Below are positions 15,349 through 23,080 of a stretch of DNA of 64,000 nucleotides, one piece after another. The position numbers were made by a program, and so were the translations under genes. Each line of letters opens with the position of its first letter. The first letter of the stretch is position 1. The notes beneath the pieces are model-generated. The model did no database searches, was not told where the DNA came from, and worked only from the letters and a program-made list of their open reading frames with translations. The DNA comes from UBA11606 sp964504305 (GTDB lineage: Bacteria; Actinomycetota; Acidimicrobiia; Acidimicrobiales; Aldehydirespiratoraceae). Location of the stretch: positions 148,985 through 212,984 of the forward strand of contig CAZDEB010000006.1 of NCBI GenBank assembly GCA_964504305.1. The letters run 5' to 3'.

Positions 15349-15678
15349 ATGGCCTGGCTGGTACACGAAGGCAAGGTGATCGCCTCTCTCGAAATTGCCG
15401 ACTCCCGACGTAGCCGTCGCATCGGGCTTTTGGGCCGAGACGGGATCGAAGGGGCGATGCTGTTGGTCCCGGCTCGGTCGGTACACACCATGCGGATGAA
15501 GTTCGCCATCGACGTCGCTCACCTCGACCGCGACCTCACAGTCAGGTCGGTCACCTCGATGGCGCCCGGTCGGTTGGGGCGGTGGCACCGGCGGGCGCAT
15601 TCGGTAATCGAGGCTGAGGCCGGAGCCTTTCGCCAATGGGGTTTGGTCGAGGGCGTGCAACTGGAGATTCGAGAGTGA
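15349..15678 (+). CDS. DUF192 protein
   Basis: 109 aa. Conserved DUF192 features are SRRIGLLGRDGIEGAMLLVPARSVHTMRMKFAIDVAHLD split as the RxxGLxGR start, the S-V-H-T-x-x-M core and the F-x-I-D-V element, then a late AGAFRQWGLVEGVQLEI matching the usual A-G-x-x-x-x-x-G-I-x-x-G-D ending. The family is a small beta-rich fold of unknown function. Its stop overlaps the rsmI GTG. Confidence 0.8.
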   Translation: MAWLVHEGKVIASLEIADSRRSRRIGLLGRDGIEGAMLLVPARSVHTMRMKFAIDVAHLDRDLTVRSVTSMAPGRLGRWHRRAHSVIEAEAGAFRQWGLVEGVQLEIRE

Positions 15679-16523
15679 CGGGTGTTTTGGTGTTGGTCGC
15701 CACCCCAATCGGCAATCTTGGCGATCTGACTCCACGGGCGATCAAAGAACTAGCCGACGCAGATGTGGTGTGCTGTGAGGACACCCGCCGAACGGGCATG
15801 TTGCTTCAACACGCAGGTATAAGGGCCAGGCGGCTGTTGCGGGTCGACGAGCACACCGAGTTCGTCGCCACCGAGTCGCTGCTCGATGCGCTGGGCTCAG
15901 GTCAACGGGTCGTGCTTGTAAGCGACGCTGGCACGCCCGGCATCTCTGACCCCGGAGAGCGGTTGGTGGCCGCGGTCGCAGCCGCTGGTCACGTTATTAC
16001 CTCCGTTCCCGGTCCGGTAGCCGCTGTTGCTGCTTTGGTAACCAGTGGGTTATCGACCCGGCGATTTGTGTTCGAAGGATTCCTGGCCCGCAAGGGTCGC
16101 GAGCGCGACGTCCAACTTGGCGAGATTGCGATGCAGCCTCGCACGGTCGTTTTGTACGAATCCCCCAAACGCACCGCCGCCACCCTCGAGGCGCTGGCCC
16201 GCGCCTGTGGCGGCGACCGCCAAGCGGTGGTAGCCCGCGAGCTCACGAAACTTCACGAGGAGATCGCAAGAGGCACCCTCGACGAATTGGTCACATGGGC
16301 CAAGGACGGATTGAAGGGCGAGGTAGTGATTGTCGTGGCGGGAGCTCCGGCACCAGCCGACTCCACCGACGACGATCTCATCGGCGCGCTTGAACACGCT
16401 TTGGCTGCTGGAGAGTCGAGGCGCGACGCGGTCGATCGGGTAGCGGCGCAAACCGGTGCCCGCCGGGGGCGGATCTACGACTTGGCCCTCAGCATCCCCA
16501 AGGGTGTCACACCCTCTTCGTAG
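15675..16523 (+). CDS. rsmI: 16S rRNA (cytidine(1402)-2'-O)-methyltransferase RsmI
   Basis: 282-aa tetrapyrrole-methylase-fold enzyme that 2'-O-methylates C1402 of 16S rRNA. The N-terminus VLVATPIGNLGDLTPRA, ADVVCCEDTRRTGMLL, LVSDAGTPGISDPGERLV and SVPGPVAAVAALVTSGL are diagnostic. GTG 15675 is chosen because it overlaps the DUF192 stop (GTGA) and gives the normal N-terminus; the frame extends upstream without similarity. Located near metG and tatD, as in other Actinobacteria. Confidence 0.95.
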   Translation: MTGVLVLVATPIGNLGDLTPRAIKELADADVVCCEDTRRTGMLLQHAGIRARRLLRVDEHTEFVATESLLDALGSGQRVVLVSDAGTPGISDPGERLVAAVAAAGHVITSVPGPVAAVAALVTSGLSTRRFVFEGFLARKGRERDVQLGEIAMQPRTVVLYESPKRTAATLEALARACGGDRQAVVARELTKLHEEIARGTLDELVTWAKDGLKGEVVIVVAGAPAPADSTDDDLIGALEHALAAGESRRDAVDRVAAQTGARRGRIYDLALSIPKGVTPSS

Positions 16524-16533
16524 CATTCGGTTC

Positions 16534-17889
16534 ATGGAACCACTGTTCGTGATCTCGCTGCTGATCGCCTTTCTTGTTGTCGCTGCTCTTGGGTGCATGG
16601 CGGGCGTTTACGTTGTGCGATCCCGCACAAGCGCCGCCAACCAAAGCTTCGAACGGCTCGCGGCCGAGCTCGCCGCTCGCCAAGACGCCCAAGTCGATGG
16701 CGTGGTCGAGCGGGTGGTCAACGTCGCCGGCGAGAGCTTCGACAGCCGCATGCAGACCGGCACGGCCGAACTCGAACTTCGCCGTCAAGCAATCGACCTC
16801 AGGATGGATGGGGCGCAAAAGCAAATCGACGAGCGCTTGGCCGGCATCGTCGAGTCGCTCACCCAAAAAGTCGACTCGGTCGACAAGATCGTCGCCGAGC
16901 GAGTCACCGGCATGTCCGAAACGGTCGGCGAACGGGTCGGCGGCATGTCAAAGAGCCTTGGTTACCAGGTCACGGCCATGAGCACCGAGCTCGGTCAACT
17001 CCGCATGCTGGTCGGTCAGCTGCAAAAGGAGCGGGCCGAGCAGCACGGCCAGTTCGTGCAGTCGCTCGAGGCCGCGACCCGACAACAGCAGGCGCTAACC
17101 GAAACCACTCAGCATCTACGCGACGCCCTAGCCAACCCTCAGGCTCGGGGCCAGTGGGGCGAACGCATGGCCGAAGACGTTCTACGCACTGCCGGGATGC
17201 GTGAAGGCATCAACTACCGCAAGCAGCGGGCGATCGATGGCGGCACCCGACCCGACTTCACCTTCTTGTTGCCCGACGATCGCCACCTGCACATGGATGT
17301 CAAGTTCCCGGCTGTCAACTACCTGCGTTATCTCGAAGCGCCAAGCGACGCCGAAGCCGTTGTGCTCCGAGACCGCTTCCTGCGCGACGTACGAGACCGC
17401 GTCAAGGAGCTGCACGGCCGCGGCTACGCCTCCGACGAAACCACCGTTGGCTACCTGCTGTTGTTCATCCCCAACGAGTCGGTGTATGGCTTCATCCACG
17501 AACACGACGCCGCACTGCTCGACGACGCTCTTGGTCAAAAGGTTGTGTTGTGTTCGCCCACCACCCTGTTCGCGGTGCTCGGTGTGATCCGCCAGGCCAT
17601 GGACACTTTTGCGGTCGAACGGGCCACCGAAGAAATCCTCGACTGTCTCGGCGGATTTGGCCAGCAATGGCAGAAGTTCTCCCTACAAATCGACAAGGTC
17701 GAAAAACACATCGACATGTTGTCCAACAGCTTCGGGGATCTGGCCGGCCCTCGTCGCCGCCAACTCGAACGCCAGCTCGACCGCATCGACGATGTTCGTT
17801 CCCGAAGCATCGAAGAAGGGACCGAACCGGCTCTGAGCCAGCTTTCTGGGCCGGTTCTACGAGAAGTATCAGACCGCGACGCCGGCTGA
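16534..17889 (+). CDS. rmuC: DNA recombination protein RmuC
   Basis: 451 aa. An N-terminal membrane anchor (LFVISLLIAFLVVAALGCMA) is followed by a long coiled coil (residues about 30-215) with repeated VERV/GERVGGM heptads, then the RmuC nuclease-like domain: NPQARGQWGERMAEDVLR, PDFTFLLPDDRHLHMDVKFP and ETTVGYLLLFIPNESVYGF. RmuC limits inversions and gene rearrangement in E. coli. It follows rsmI by 10 bp. Confidence 0.93.
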   Translation: MEPLFVISLLIAFLVVAALGCMAGVYVVRSRTSAANQSFERLAAELAARQDAQVDGVVERVVNVAGESFDSRMQTGTAELELRRQAIDLRMDGAQKQIDERLAGIVESLTQKVDSVDKIVAERVTGMSETVGERVGGMSKSLGYQVTAMSTELGQLRMLVGQLQKERAEQHGQFVQSLEAATRQQQALTETTQHLRDALANPQARGQWGERMAEDVLRTAGMREGINYRKQRAIDGGTRPDFTFLLPDDRHLHMDVKFPAVNYLRYLEAPSDAEAVVLRDRFLRDVRDRVKELHGRGYASDETTVGYLLLFIPNESVYGFIHEHDAALLDDALGQKVVLCSPTTLFAVLGVIRQAMDTFAVERATEEILDCLGGFGQQWQKFSLQIDKVEKHIDMLSNSFGDLAGPRRRQLERQLDRIDDVRSRSIEEGTEPALSQLSGPVLREVSDRDAG

Positions 17890-17927
17890 GGTCAATAAAA
17901 CGCCGCGAACGCACGTCGGCGCGACGG

Positions 17928-17933
17928 TAACCT
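17928..17933 (+). promoter_or_regulatory. -10 box TAACCT, leaderless start of metG
   Basis: TAACCT ends 8 nt before ATG 17942, and no Shine-Dalgarno sequence occurs in the spacer. Confidence 0.5.
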
Positions 17934-17941
17934 CACCAGCA

Positions 17942-19576
17942 ATGTCCACTCCTGTACTCGTCGCAGTCGCCTGGCCCTACGCTTCAGGCAGTCGCCACCT
18001 CGGCCACCTGGCCGGCGCCTACCTTCCCGCCGACGTCTTTGCTCGCCATCAGCGCATGGTCGGCAACGAAGTGCTGATGGTTAGCGGGTCCGACGTGCAC
18101 GGAACCCCCATCACCGTGCGAGCCGACGCCGAAGGGGTAACCCCGGCCGACATCGTCAACCGCTACCACTCCGAGTTCGTGTCGCAGTGGGAACAAGTTG
18201 GCATTTCCTGGGATCTCTACACCACGACAGGTACCGATCATCACGCCCGAGTCACTCAAGACATGTTCTTGCGACAGCTCGAAAACGGCCACATCGACAA
18301 ACGCACATCAGATCAATTCTTCGATCCCGAAGCCGAACGGTTCTTGCCCGACCGCTACATCGAAGGAACCTGTCCGCACTGCAACTACGGCGAGGCCCGC
18401 GGCGATCAATGCGACAACTGTGGCCGCACGCTCGACGCCACCGACCTCATCGCTCCTCGCTCAAAGATCTCGGGCGCAACCCCCGAACTGCGCGCCACCG
18501 AGCACTTCTACTTCCGCTACTCCGACTTCACCGAACGGGTGGGCGAGTTCCTGCGGGCCAAGAAGGGATGGCGCCCCCACGTTTTGAACTTTGCCCTCGG
18601 TTGGATCGAAGAAGGTCTGCACGACCGGGCCATCACCCGAGATCTCGACTGGGGGGTCGAGCTGCCGGTCGACGATCTAGGTCCCGGTAAGCGCATCTAC
18701 GTCTGGTACGACGCGGTGATCGGCTACCTCTCGGCATCGCAAGAATGGGCGGCATCCACCAACGACCCCAACCAGTGGCAGCACTGGTGGACCAACGACG
18801 AGTCCCGCCACGTGTACTTCATCGGCAAGGACAACATTCCGTTTCATTGCTTGTTTTGGCCGGCCCAACTCATGGGCGCCGGCGATCTGCACTTGCCCGA
18901 CGACGTACCGGCCAACCAATACATCACCTTCAAAGGCGGTAAGGCTTCGGCTAGTCGCGGGGTCGGGCTCACCATCGAGCAGGGATTGCACCTCTTCCAG
19001 CCTGATGGGCTCCGCTACGCGTTGGCGGCCAGCTTCCCCGAACAAGCCGACACCGACATCTCAGTCGAAGAGATCGCCCGGCGAATCAACGAAGAACTCG
19101 TGGCCACCTGGGGCAACCTTGTCAACCGGGTACTGTCGATGGTCGCCAAGAACTTCGGTGAACAACCCGACACCGGGTCGCGCACCGACCAAGACCGCGC
19201 CTTGCTGGCCGAGATCGACCGGTCGCTGAGCGAGGCCGGCGAACAGATCCACAAGGTCGAGCTTCGGGCCGGGCTGCGCGCCGCCATGGACGGCGCCCAA
19301 GCCGTCAACGCCTACCTCAACTCGACCGAGCCATGGAAGGTCGCCAAAGTCGACCTCGAACGCGCCGGAGTGATCCTCGGCACCGCCCTCGACGCCATCA
19401 ACGGAATACGGGTTGCGTTCGGCCCGTACCTGCCCTTCAGTTGCGCCCAACTCGACGATATTCTGGGTCCTGTCGATGGCTGGCAGCGAGTGCCGGTGGC
19501 CCCGGGAACGCCGATCGCCAAGCCGACGCCGTTGTTTCACAAAGTCGACCTCGACGCCATCTTGGCCGACGACTGA
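17942..19576 (+). CDS. metG: Methionyl-tRNA synthetase
   Basis: 544-aa class I aminoacyl-tRNA synthetase. The HIGH-type motif is WPYASGSRHLGHLAGAYLPA at the N-terminus, zinc-type knuckles are CPHCNYGEARGDQCDNCGRT, and the tRNA anticodon-binding helical domain follows. The KMSKS loop reads GGKASASRGVG: the second lysine is replaced by Ala, as also happens (K-x-S-T-S-R) in archaeal-type MetRS. There is no C-terminal dimerisation/EMAP domain. Starts the conserved metG-tatD-rpf-rsmA-ispE order and has a leaderless-type promoter. Confidence 0.95.
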   Translation: MSTPVLVAVAWPYASGSRHLGHLAGAYLPADVFARHQRMVGNEVLMVSGSDVHGTPITVRADAEGVTPADIVNRYHSEFVSQWEQVGISWDLYTTTGTDHHARVTQDMFLRQLENGHIDKRTSDQFFDPEAERFLPDRYIEGTCPHCNYGEARGDQCDNCGRTLDATDLIAPRSKISGATPELRATEHFYFRYSDFTERVGEFLRAKKGWRPHVLNFALGWIEEGLHDRAITRDLDWGVELPVDDLGPGKRIYVWYDAVIGYLSASQEWAASTNDPNQWQHWWTNDESRHVYFIGKDNIPFHCLFWPAQLMGAGDLHLPDDVPANQYITFKGGKASASRGVGLTIEQGLHLFQPDGLRYALAASFPEQADTDISVEEIARRINEELVATWGNLVNRVLSMVAKNFGEQPDTGSRTDQDRALLAEIDRSLSEAGEQIHKVELRAGLRAAMDGAQAVNAYLNSTEPWKVAKVDLERAGVILGTALDAINGIRVAFGPYLPFSCAQLDDILGPVDGWQRVPVAPGTPIAKPTPLFHKVDLDAILADD

Positions 19577-19588
19577 ATCGATCACACC

Positions 19589-20353
19589 GTGCCGTGGATC
19601 GATCAGCACTGTCACCTGTCACCGGGCCAAGACGGGGTAGATCAAGTGGTCGAAGCTCGAGCGGCCGGGGTGTTGCGGATGGTGTCGGTCGGGTGCGACC
19701 TGGATCAGTCCAAACAGATGATCGCCGCCGCGAACGAGCACCAAGGGGTGTACGCGACGGCTGGTGTGCATCCCCACGACGCCGATGGTGGGATCGCCGG
19801 CATCGAGGATCTTCTAACGGCTCGGTCCGTCGTTGCTGTTGGCGAATGCGGACTCGACTACCACTACGACAACTCGGCACGAGAAGCTCAACGGGCCATG
19901 TTCGCCGCCCAGATCGGCCTCGCCCAGCGCCACAAGTTGCCGTTGGTGATTCACTCACGATCGGCATGGGACGAGACCTTCGAGATTCTTGACGCCGAAG
20001 GAGTCCCGGACAAGACGGTGTTTCACTGCTTCACCGGTGGCCCCGAAGAAGCCCGAGAATGTTTGGCCCGCGGCGCCAAGATCTCGTTTTCGGGCATCAT
20101 CACCTTCCCGAGCGCTGGCGACTTGCGAGACGCGGCCGCGGTTTGCCCGATCGACGAGTTGCTGGTCGAGACCGATTCTCCGTATTTGGCGCCTGTCCCA
20201 CATCGCGGAAAACCAAACCGACCGGCGTTGGTGCCGCTGGTTGGTGCCGCAGTCGCGACCGCAAAGGGCATCGATGTGGCCGATGTCGAAGCGACTACGT
20301 GGCGTACCGCCGCCGAGTTCTACGGACTGCCCCAAGATCCACAACAGCCGTAG
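19589..20353 (+). CDS. tatD: TatD-family metal-dependent hydrolase/deoxyribonuclease
   Basis: 254-aa TIM-barrel nuclease. The metal-binding pattern is complete: PWIDQHCHLS, YATAGVHPHDAD, VAVGECGLDYHYDNS, PLVIHSRSAWDE, VFHCFTGGPEEA and VETDSPYLAPVPHRGKPN. GTG 19589 lies 12 nt after the metG stop, so the two are probably co-transcribed. The family acts as 3'-5' exonuclease or AP-type endonuclease on DNA in repair and degradation. Confidence 0.94.
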   Translation: MPWIDQHCHLSPGQDGVDQVVEARAAGVLRMVSVGCDLDQSKQMIAAANEHQGVYATAGVHPHDADGGIAGIEDLLTARSVVAVGECGLDYHYDNSAREAQRAMFAAQIGLAQRHKLPLVIHSRSAWDETFEILDAEGVPDKTVFHCFTGGPEEARECLARGAKISFSGIITFPSAGDLRDAAAVCPIDELLVETDSPYLAPVPHRGKPNRPALVPLVGAAVATAKGIDVADVEATTWRTAAEFYGLPQDPQQP

Positions 20354-20390
20354 TGCCGCCATCAATGTTGCGTTTGTGTTACAGGACGCG

Positions 20391-20396
20391 TAGCGT
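20391..20396 (+). promoter_or_regulatory. -10 box TAGCGT, leaderless start of Rpf-like gene
   Basis: TAGCGT is followed by TTTTGA and then ATG 20403 (6-nt spacer). Transcription would begin at or next to the start codon. Confidence 0.45.
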
Positions 20397-20402
20397 TTTT
20401 GA

Positions 20403-21140
20403 ATGGCAGCGAACGGTCCGGGGCGCAGACGCGGGGTACTGGTCCCAGCCACGGCGGTACTTGTCGCAGCGATCCTTGCTCCGCTCCCCGCCGCTGGCCA
20501 ATCTTCTGGACCTCAATTGAGCATCGACGTTGCTTCGTACTCCGCTCGTGCTGCGCTGTGGTCCAAAGCCAACATGGTCTTTCGAGCCGAGGCGCTGGAG
20601 CGGGCCGAACTGTTGGGTCAAGCCGCCCAAGACAAAGCCGAGGCCGAAGCGGCTGCTCAGGCCGCCCGTGAGGCTGCTGCTCGTACGACCACTACTACCA
20701 CCAGCATTCCTGCGCCCACGACCCAAGCTCCGGCAACGACCCAAGCTCCCGCAACAACTCAGGCTCCCGCAACGACCCAAGCTCCCGCAACAACTCAGGC
20801 TCCCACAACCCGGGCTCCGACGAGCACCGCGGCGCCGGTGGTCGAAACGACCACCACGACCGTTGCCCCGACCTCTGGTCCAACGCCAGAACAGTGGGCG
20901 GCACTTCGCAACTGCGAGTCGAGCGGCAATTACGCCGCCGTCAGCTCTAGTGGCCGATACCGCGGGGCATACCAGTTCTCCCAAGCCACTTGGGACTGGG
21001 TCGCGGGCTGGTCCAACGTCGCGTTGATCGGGGTCGATCCGGCGGCGGCCAGCCCCGGCGATCAAGACGCTCAAGCGCTGGCTCTCTACAACGAACGAGG
21101 CGCGAGCCCCTGGCCACAATGCGGCGTCCACCTGCTATGA
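20403..21140 (+). CDS. Resuscitation-promoting-factor-like secreted transglycosylase
   Basis: 245-aa secreted muralytic protein. A signal peptide (basic MAANGPGRRRG, hydrophobic VLVPATAVLVAAILAPLPAA) is followed by an Ala/Glu-rich helical stalk, a Thr/Pro/Ala-rich linker with five TTQAPA repeats, and a C-terminal Rpf/lysozyme-like domain: EQWAALRNCESSGNYAAVSS, RYRGAYQFSQATWDWVAG, DQDAQALALYNERG and WPQCG. The predicted catalytic Glu is residue 172 in NCESSGNY. It lacks the DUF348/G5 domains of mycobacterial RpfB but occupies the same place between tatD and rsmA. Its stop overlaps rsmA as ATGA. Confidence 0.88.
   Translation: MAANGPGRRRGVLVPATAVLVAAILAPLPAAGQSSGPQLSIDVASYSARAALWSKANMVFRAEALERAELLGQAAQDKAEAEAAAQAAREAAARTTTTTTSIPAPTTQAPATTQAPATTQAPATTQAPATTQAPTTRAPTSTAAPVVETTTTTVAPTSGPTPEQWAALRNCESSGNYAAVSSSGRYRGAYQFSQATWDWVAGWSNVALIGVDPAAASPGDQDAQALALYNERGASPWPQCGVHLL
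20718..20807 (+). repeat. Five 18-bp tandem repeats encoding TTQAPA linker
   Basis: Five in-frame 18-bp units starting at 20718, 20736, 20754, 20772 and 20790 encode TTQAPA four times and TTQAPT once. Units 2-3 are repeated almost exactly as units 4-5 (36-bp higher-order repeat), which suggests recent duplication. They lengthen the stalk of the Rpf-like protein. Confidence 0.85.
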
Positions 21141-21976
21141 CTCACAGCGCGTCCGATGTCAGGGCGCTACTTGAGCGTCACGGCTTGACGGCCCGGCGCG
21201 ACCTGGGGCAGAACTTCGTGGTCGACCCCAACACGGTGCGAAAGATCGCGGCGTTGAGTGGGGTTGGCGAAGGCACGCGCGTTGTCGAGATCGGACCGGG
21301 CCTCGGTTCGCTCACGCTTGCGTTGCTCGAGCTCGGAGCAGACGTCACCGCCGTTGAGATGGACTCAAAGTTGGCCGAAGTGCTTCGCGAAGTTGTGGCC
21401 GGTCGTGGGGTGCGCATCATCGAAGGCGACGCCCGGGCCGTCGCATGGCCCGACATCTTGGCCGACCACGACCGTTGGCATTTGGTGGCCAATCTGCCCT
21501 ACAACGTCGCCACGCCGATGATCCTCGATCTTCTTCGCGACGTGCCGCAGATCTCGACGATGCTGGTGATGGTGCAACGCGAAGTTGCCGAACGACTGGC
21601 CGCCACGGCGGGGGAGAGCGCTATTGGAATTCCGTCGGTATTGGTGAGTTACCACGGAGTGGCCAAGATCGTCGGACGAGTTCCGGCCACGGTTTTTCAC
21701 CCCCAACCGAGGGTCGAGTCGGCGCTCGTGCAGATCACCAGGCATAGCGAACCGCCAACTGCGCTCCCGCTGGCGACAATCGATCCCCTGATACGGGCTG
21801 CCTATGGGCAACGACGAAAGATGTTACGGAAGTCGCTGGCGGCGCTGGTCGCGGCCGATCAGTTCGAGTCGGCCGGGGTTGATCCGCAAGCTCGTCCGGA
21901 GACCCTCGATATTCGAAGCTGGGCTCGGCTCGCCGCGGCGGCCTCTGAGGACCAGTTGGACCGTAACCTGCCGTAG
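21137..21976 (+). CDS. rsmA: 16S rRNA (adenine(1518/1519)-N6)-dimethyltransferase RsmA/KsgA
   Basis: 279-aa enzyme dimethylating A1518 and A1519 of 16S rRNA. Motifs are RRDLGQNFVVDPNTVRKIA, VVEIGPGLGSLTLALLELG (SAM site), the catalytic NLPYNVATP and the basic C-terminal RKMLRKSLAAL. ATG 21137 is used because it overlaps the Rpf-like stop; an upstream in-frame extension is arginine-rich and spurious. It is coupled to ispE by a 1-nt overlap (TAGTG). Confidence 0.95.
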   Translation: MTHSASDVRALLERHGLTARRDLGQNFVVDPNTVRKIAALSGVGEGTRVVEIGPGLGSLTLALLELGADVTAVEMDSKLAEVLREVVAGRGVRIIEGDARAVAWPDILADHDRWHLVANLPYNVATPMILDLLRDVPQISTMLVMVQREVAERLAATAGESAIGIPSVLVSYHGVAKIVGRVPATVFHPQPRVESALVQITRHSEPPTALPLATIDPLIRAAYGQRRKMLRKSLAALVAADQFESAGVDPQARPETLDIRSWARLAAAASEDQLDRNLP

Positions 21977-22677
21977 TGCCAACGATCATTGCTCCCGCCA
22001 AGCTCACCGTGTCGCTGCGCGTTACCGGCGTTCGAGATGACGGCTATCACTTGATCGATGCCGAGATGGTCACTCTCGACTTTCATGACACCCTGGAAAT
22101 CACCGAAGGTAACGGCCTCGAGATCGTGGGATCGGATCCGCTAGTCGATGCCGGTGATGACAACCTGGTGCGTCGAGCCTTGAGGTTGGCGGGCCGCGAA
22201 GCTCACGTTCGTCTCACCAAGGAGATCCCAGCCGGGGCCGGACTCGGAGGCGGATCTGCCGATGCGGCCGCCGTTTTGCGATGGGCCGGATTCACCGACC
22301 TCGACGACGCCGCCGCGCTTGGGGCTGACATCGCTTTTTGCCTGGTCGGAGGGCGCGCTCGGGTTAAAGGAATCGGCGAAATAGTAGAGCCGCTTGGTTT
22401 CGAACCGCGGATCTACACCCTGGTGACACCGCCGTTTGGGTGTTCAACACCGGCCGTTTACGCGGCGTGGGACGAAATGGGCTCGCCCAGTGGCGACAAC
22501 GGGAACGATCTGGAGCCAGCCGCTATTCGCGTCGAGCCCCGGCTGGTGGAGTGGCGCGACAAACTGGAGGCGGAGACCCACTGTCGGCCCAGACTGGCCG
22601 GAAGCGGCAGCACATGGTTTGTCGAAGGGGACTTTGCCCAAGCCGGACGCGTCGTTACGACCACCCCCGTGGGCTGA
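21976..22677 (+). CDS. ispE: 4-diphosphocytidyl-2-C-methyl-D-erythritol kinase, compact form
   Basis: GHMP kinase of the MEP isoprenoid pathway, 233 aa, clearly shorter than the usual ~280-310. Motif 1 is IIAPAKLTVSLRVTGVRDDG, the ATP-binding motif is EIPAGAGLGGGSADAAA and motif 3 is RPRLAGSGSTWFVEG. The shortening is mainly between motif 2 and GADIAFCLVGG and at the C-terminus; the usual GADVPF also reads GADIAF. Position directly after rsmA is the normal actinobacterial one, which supports the assignment. GTG start overlaps the rsmA stop. Confidence 0.87.
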   Translation: MPTIIAPAKLTVSLRVTGVRDDGYHLIDAEMVTLDFHDTLEITEGNGLEIVGSDPLVDAGDDNLVRRALRLAGREAHVRLTKEIPAGAGLGGGSADAAAVLRWAGFTDLDDAAALGADIAFCLVGGRARVKGIGEIVEPLGFEPRIYTLVTPPFGCSTPAVYAAWDEMGSPSGDNGNDLEPAAIRVEPRLVEWRDKLEAETHCRPRLAGSGSTWFVEGDFAQAGRVVTTTPVG

Positions 22678-22681
22678 ACCG

Positions 22682-22723
22682 CCTACACCAGAGCTACCTA
22701 CACCAGAGTTACCTACATCAGGA
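22682..22723 (+). repeat. 15-bp tandem repeat after ispE (2.8 copies)
   Basis: CCTACACCAGAGCTA (22682-22696) is repeated as CCTACACCAGAGTTA (22697-22711) and partly as CCTACATCAGGA (22712-22723). It begins 4 bp after the ispE stop codon and is immediately followed by a second, unrelated 14-bp tandem repeat. Confidence 0.8.
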
Positions 22724-22730
22724 CGCCGGA

Positions 22731-22796
22731 CTACTTGCGCCTGACTACTTGCGCCTGACTACTTGCGCCTGACTACTTGCGCCTGACTACTTGCGC
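22731..22796. repeat. 14-bp tandem repeat grown from the 3' end of the bS22 gene
   Basis: CTACTTGCGCCTGA occurs four times in exact tandem (22731-22744, 22745-22758, 22759-22772, 22773-22786). A fifth, partial copy CTACTTGCGC (22787-22796) is the stop codon and last codons of the bS22 gene on the minus strand. The array therefore appears to have arisen by duplication of that gene end. Confidence 0.88.
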
Positions 22797-22900
22797 TGGT
22801 GACGCGTCCTACGCAGCATCTTCTTGTGCTTCTTCTTACGCATGCGCTTACGGCGCTTCTTGATCAGTGAACCCACGGCAGGCGACGCTAGCGCCAACAT
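22787..22900 (-). CDS. Small-subunit ribosomal protein bS22 homologue (AURKAIP1/COX24-type)
   Basis: Short, highly basic protein, 37 aa from ATG 22900 or 29 aa from GTG 22876. The core GSLIKKRRKRMRKKKHKKML followed by RRTRHQRK matches actinobacterial bS22 (AURKAIP1/COX24 domain), whose known members start MGSVIKKRRKRM. The GTG would give exactly that N-terminus. However, the ATG has a strong Shine-Dalgarno sequence (GGGAGG, 5 nt spacer) and adds MLALASPA. Both starts are plausible. It occupies the spacer between ispE and tRNA-Gln, on the opposite strand. A palindrome lies 24 bp upstream and tandem repeats begin in its last codons. Confidence 0.85.
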   Translation of the reverse strand: MLALASPAVGSLIKKRRKRMRKKKHKKMLRRTRHQRK

Positions 22901-22924
22901 GGAGACCTCCCACCGCTGGGCGAA

Positions 22925-22942
22925 GATTCTCGTGCGAGAATC
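22925..22942. promoter_or_regulatory. Perfect 18-bp palindrome upstream of bS22 gene
   Basis: GATTCTCG (22925-22932) and CGAGAATC (22935-22942) flank TG. The element lies between the divergent bS22 gene and tRNA-Gln and is the right size for a dimeric repressor site. No regulator is recognised for it. Confidence 0.4.
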
Positions 22943-23006
22943 GTTGGACGGATTCCAGTGGGAGGGTCTTCTCCGGGCCAAAAAACCGATACGGTTGCCA
23001 GCGCCG

Positions 23007-23080
23007 TGGCCCGTAGTTCAACTGGTTAGAACGTCGGACTTTGACTCCGGATGTTGCAGGTTCGAGTCCTGCCGGGCCAG
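23007..23080 (+). tRNA. tRNA-Gln(UUG)
   Basis: A complete cloverleaf: acceptor TGGCCCG (23007-23013) pairs with CGGGCCA (23073-23079) and discriminator G at 23080. The D arm is GTTC...GAAC. The anticodon stem TCGGA/TCCGG encloses loop CTTTGAC with anticodon TTG. The T arm is GCAGG-TTCGAGT-CCTGC (23056-23072). The 3' CCA is not encoded. It lies between bS22 and prs. Confidence 0.95.

Noticed and set aside
20718..20807. CRISPR-like or intergenic satellite
   Set aside because: All units are in frame and encode the TTQAPA linker of the Rpf-like protein.
22731..22796. CRISPR-like array
   Set aside because: Units are only 14 bp and directly adjacent without spacers, so this is a tandem repeat.
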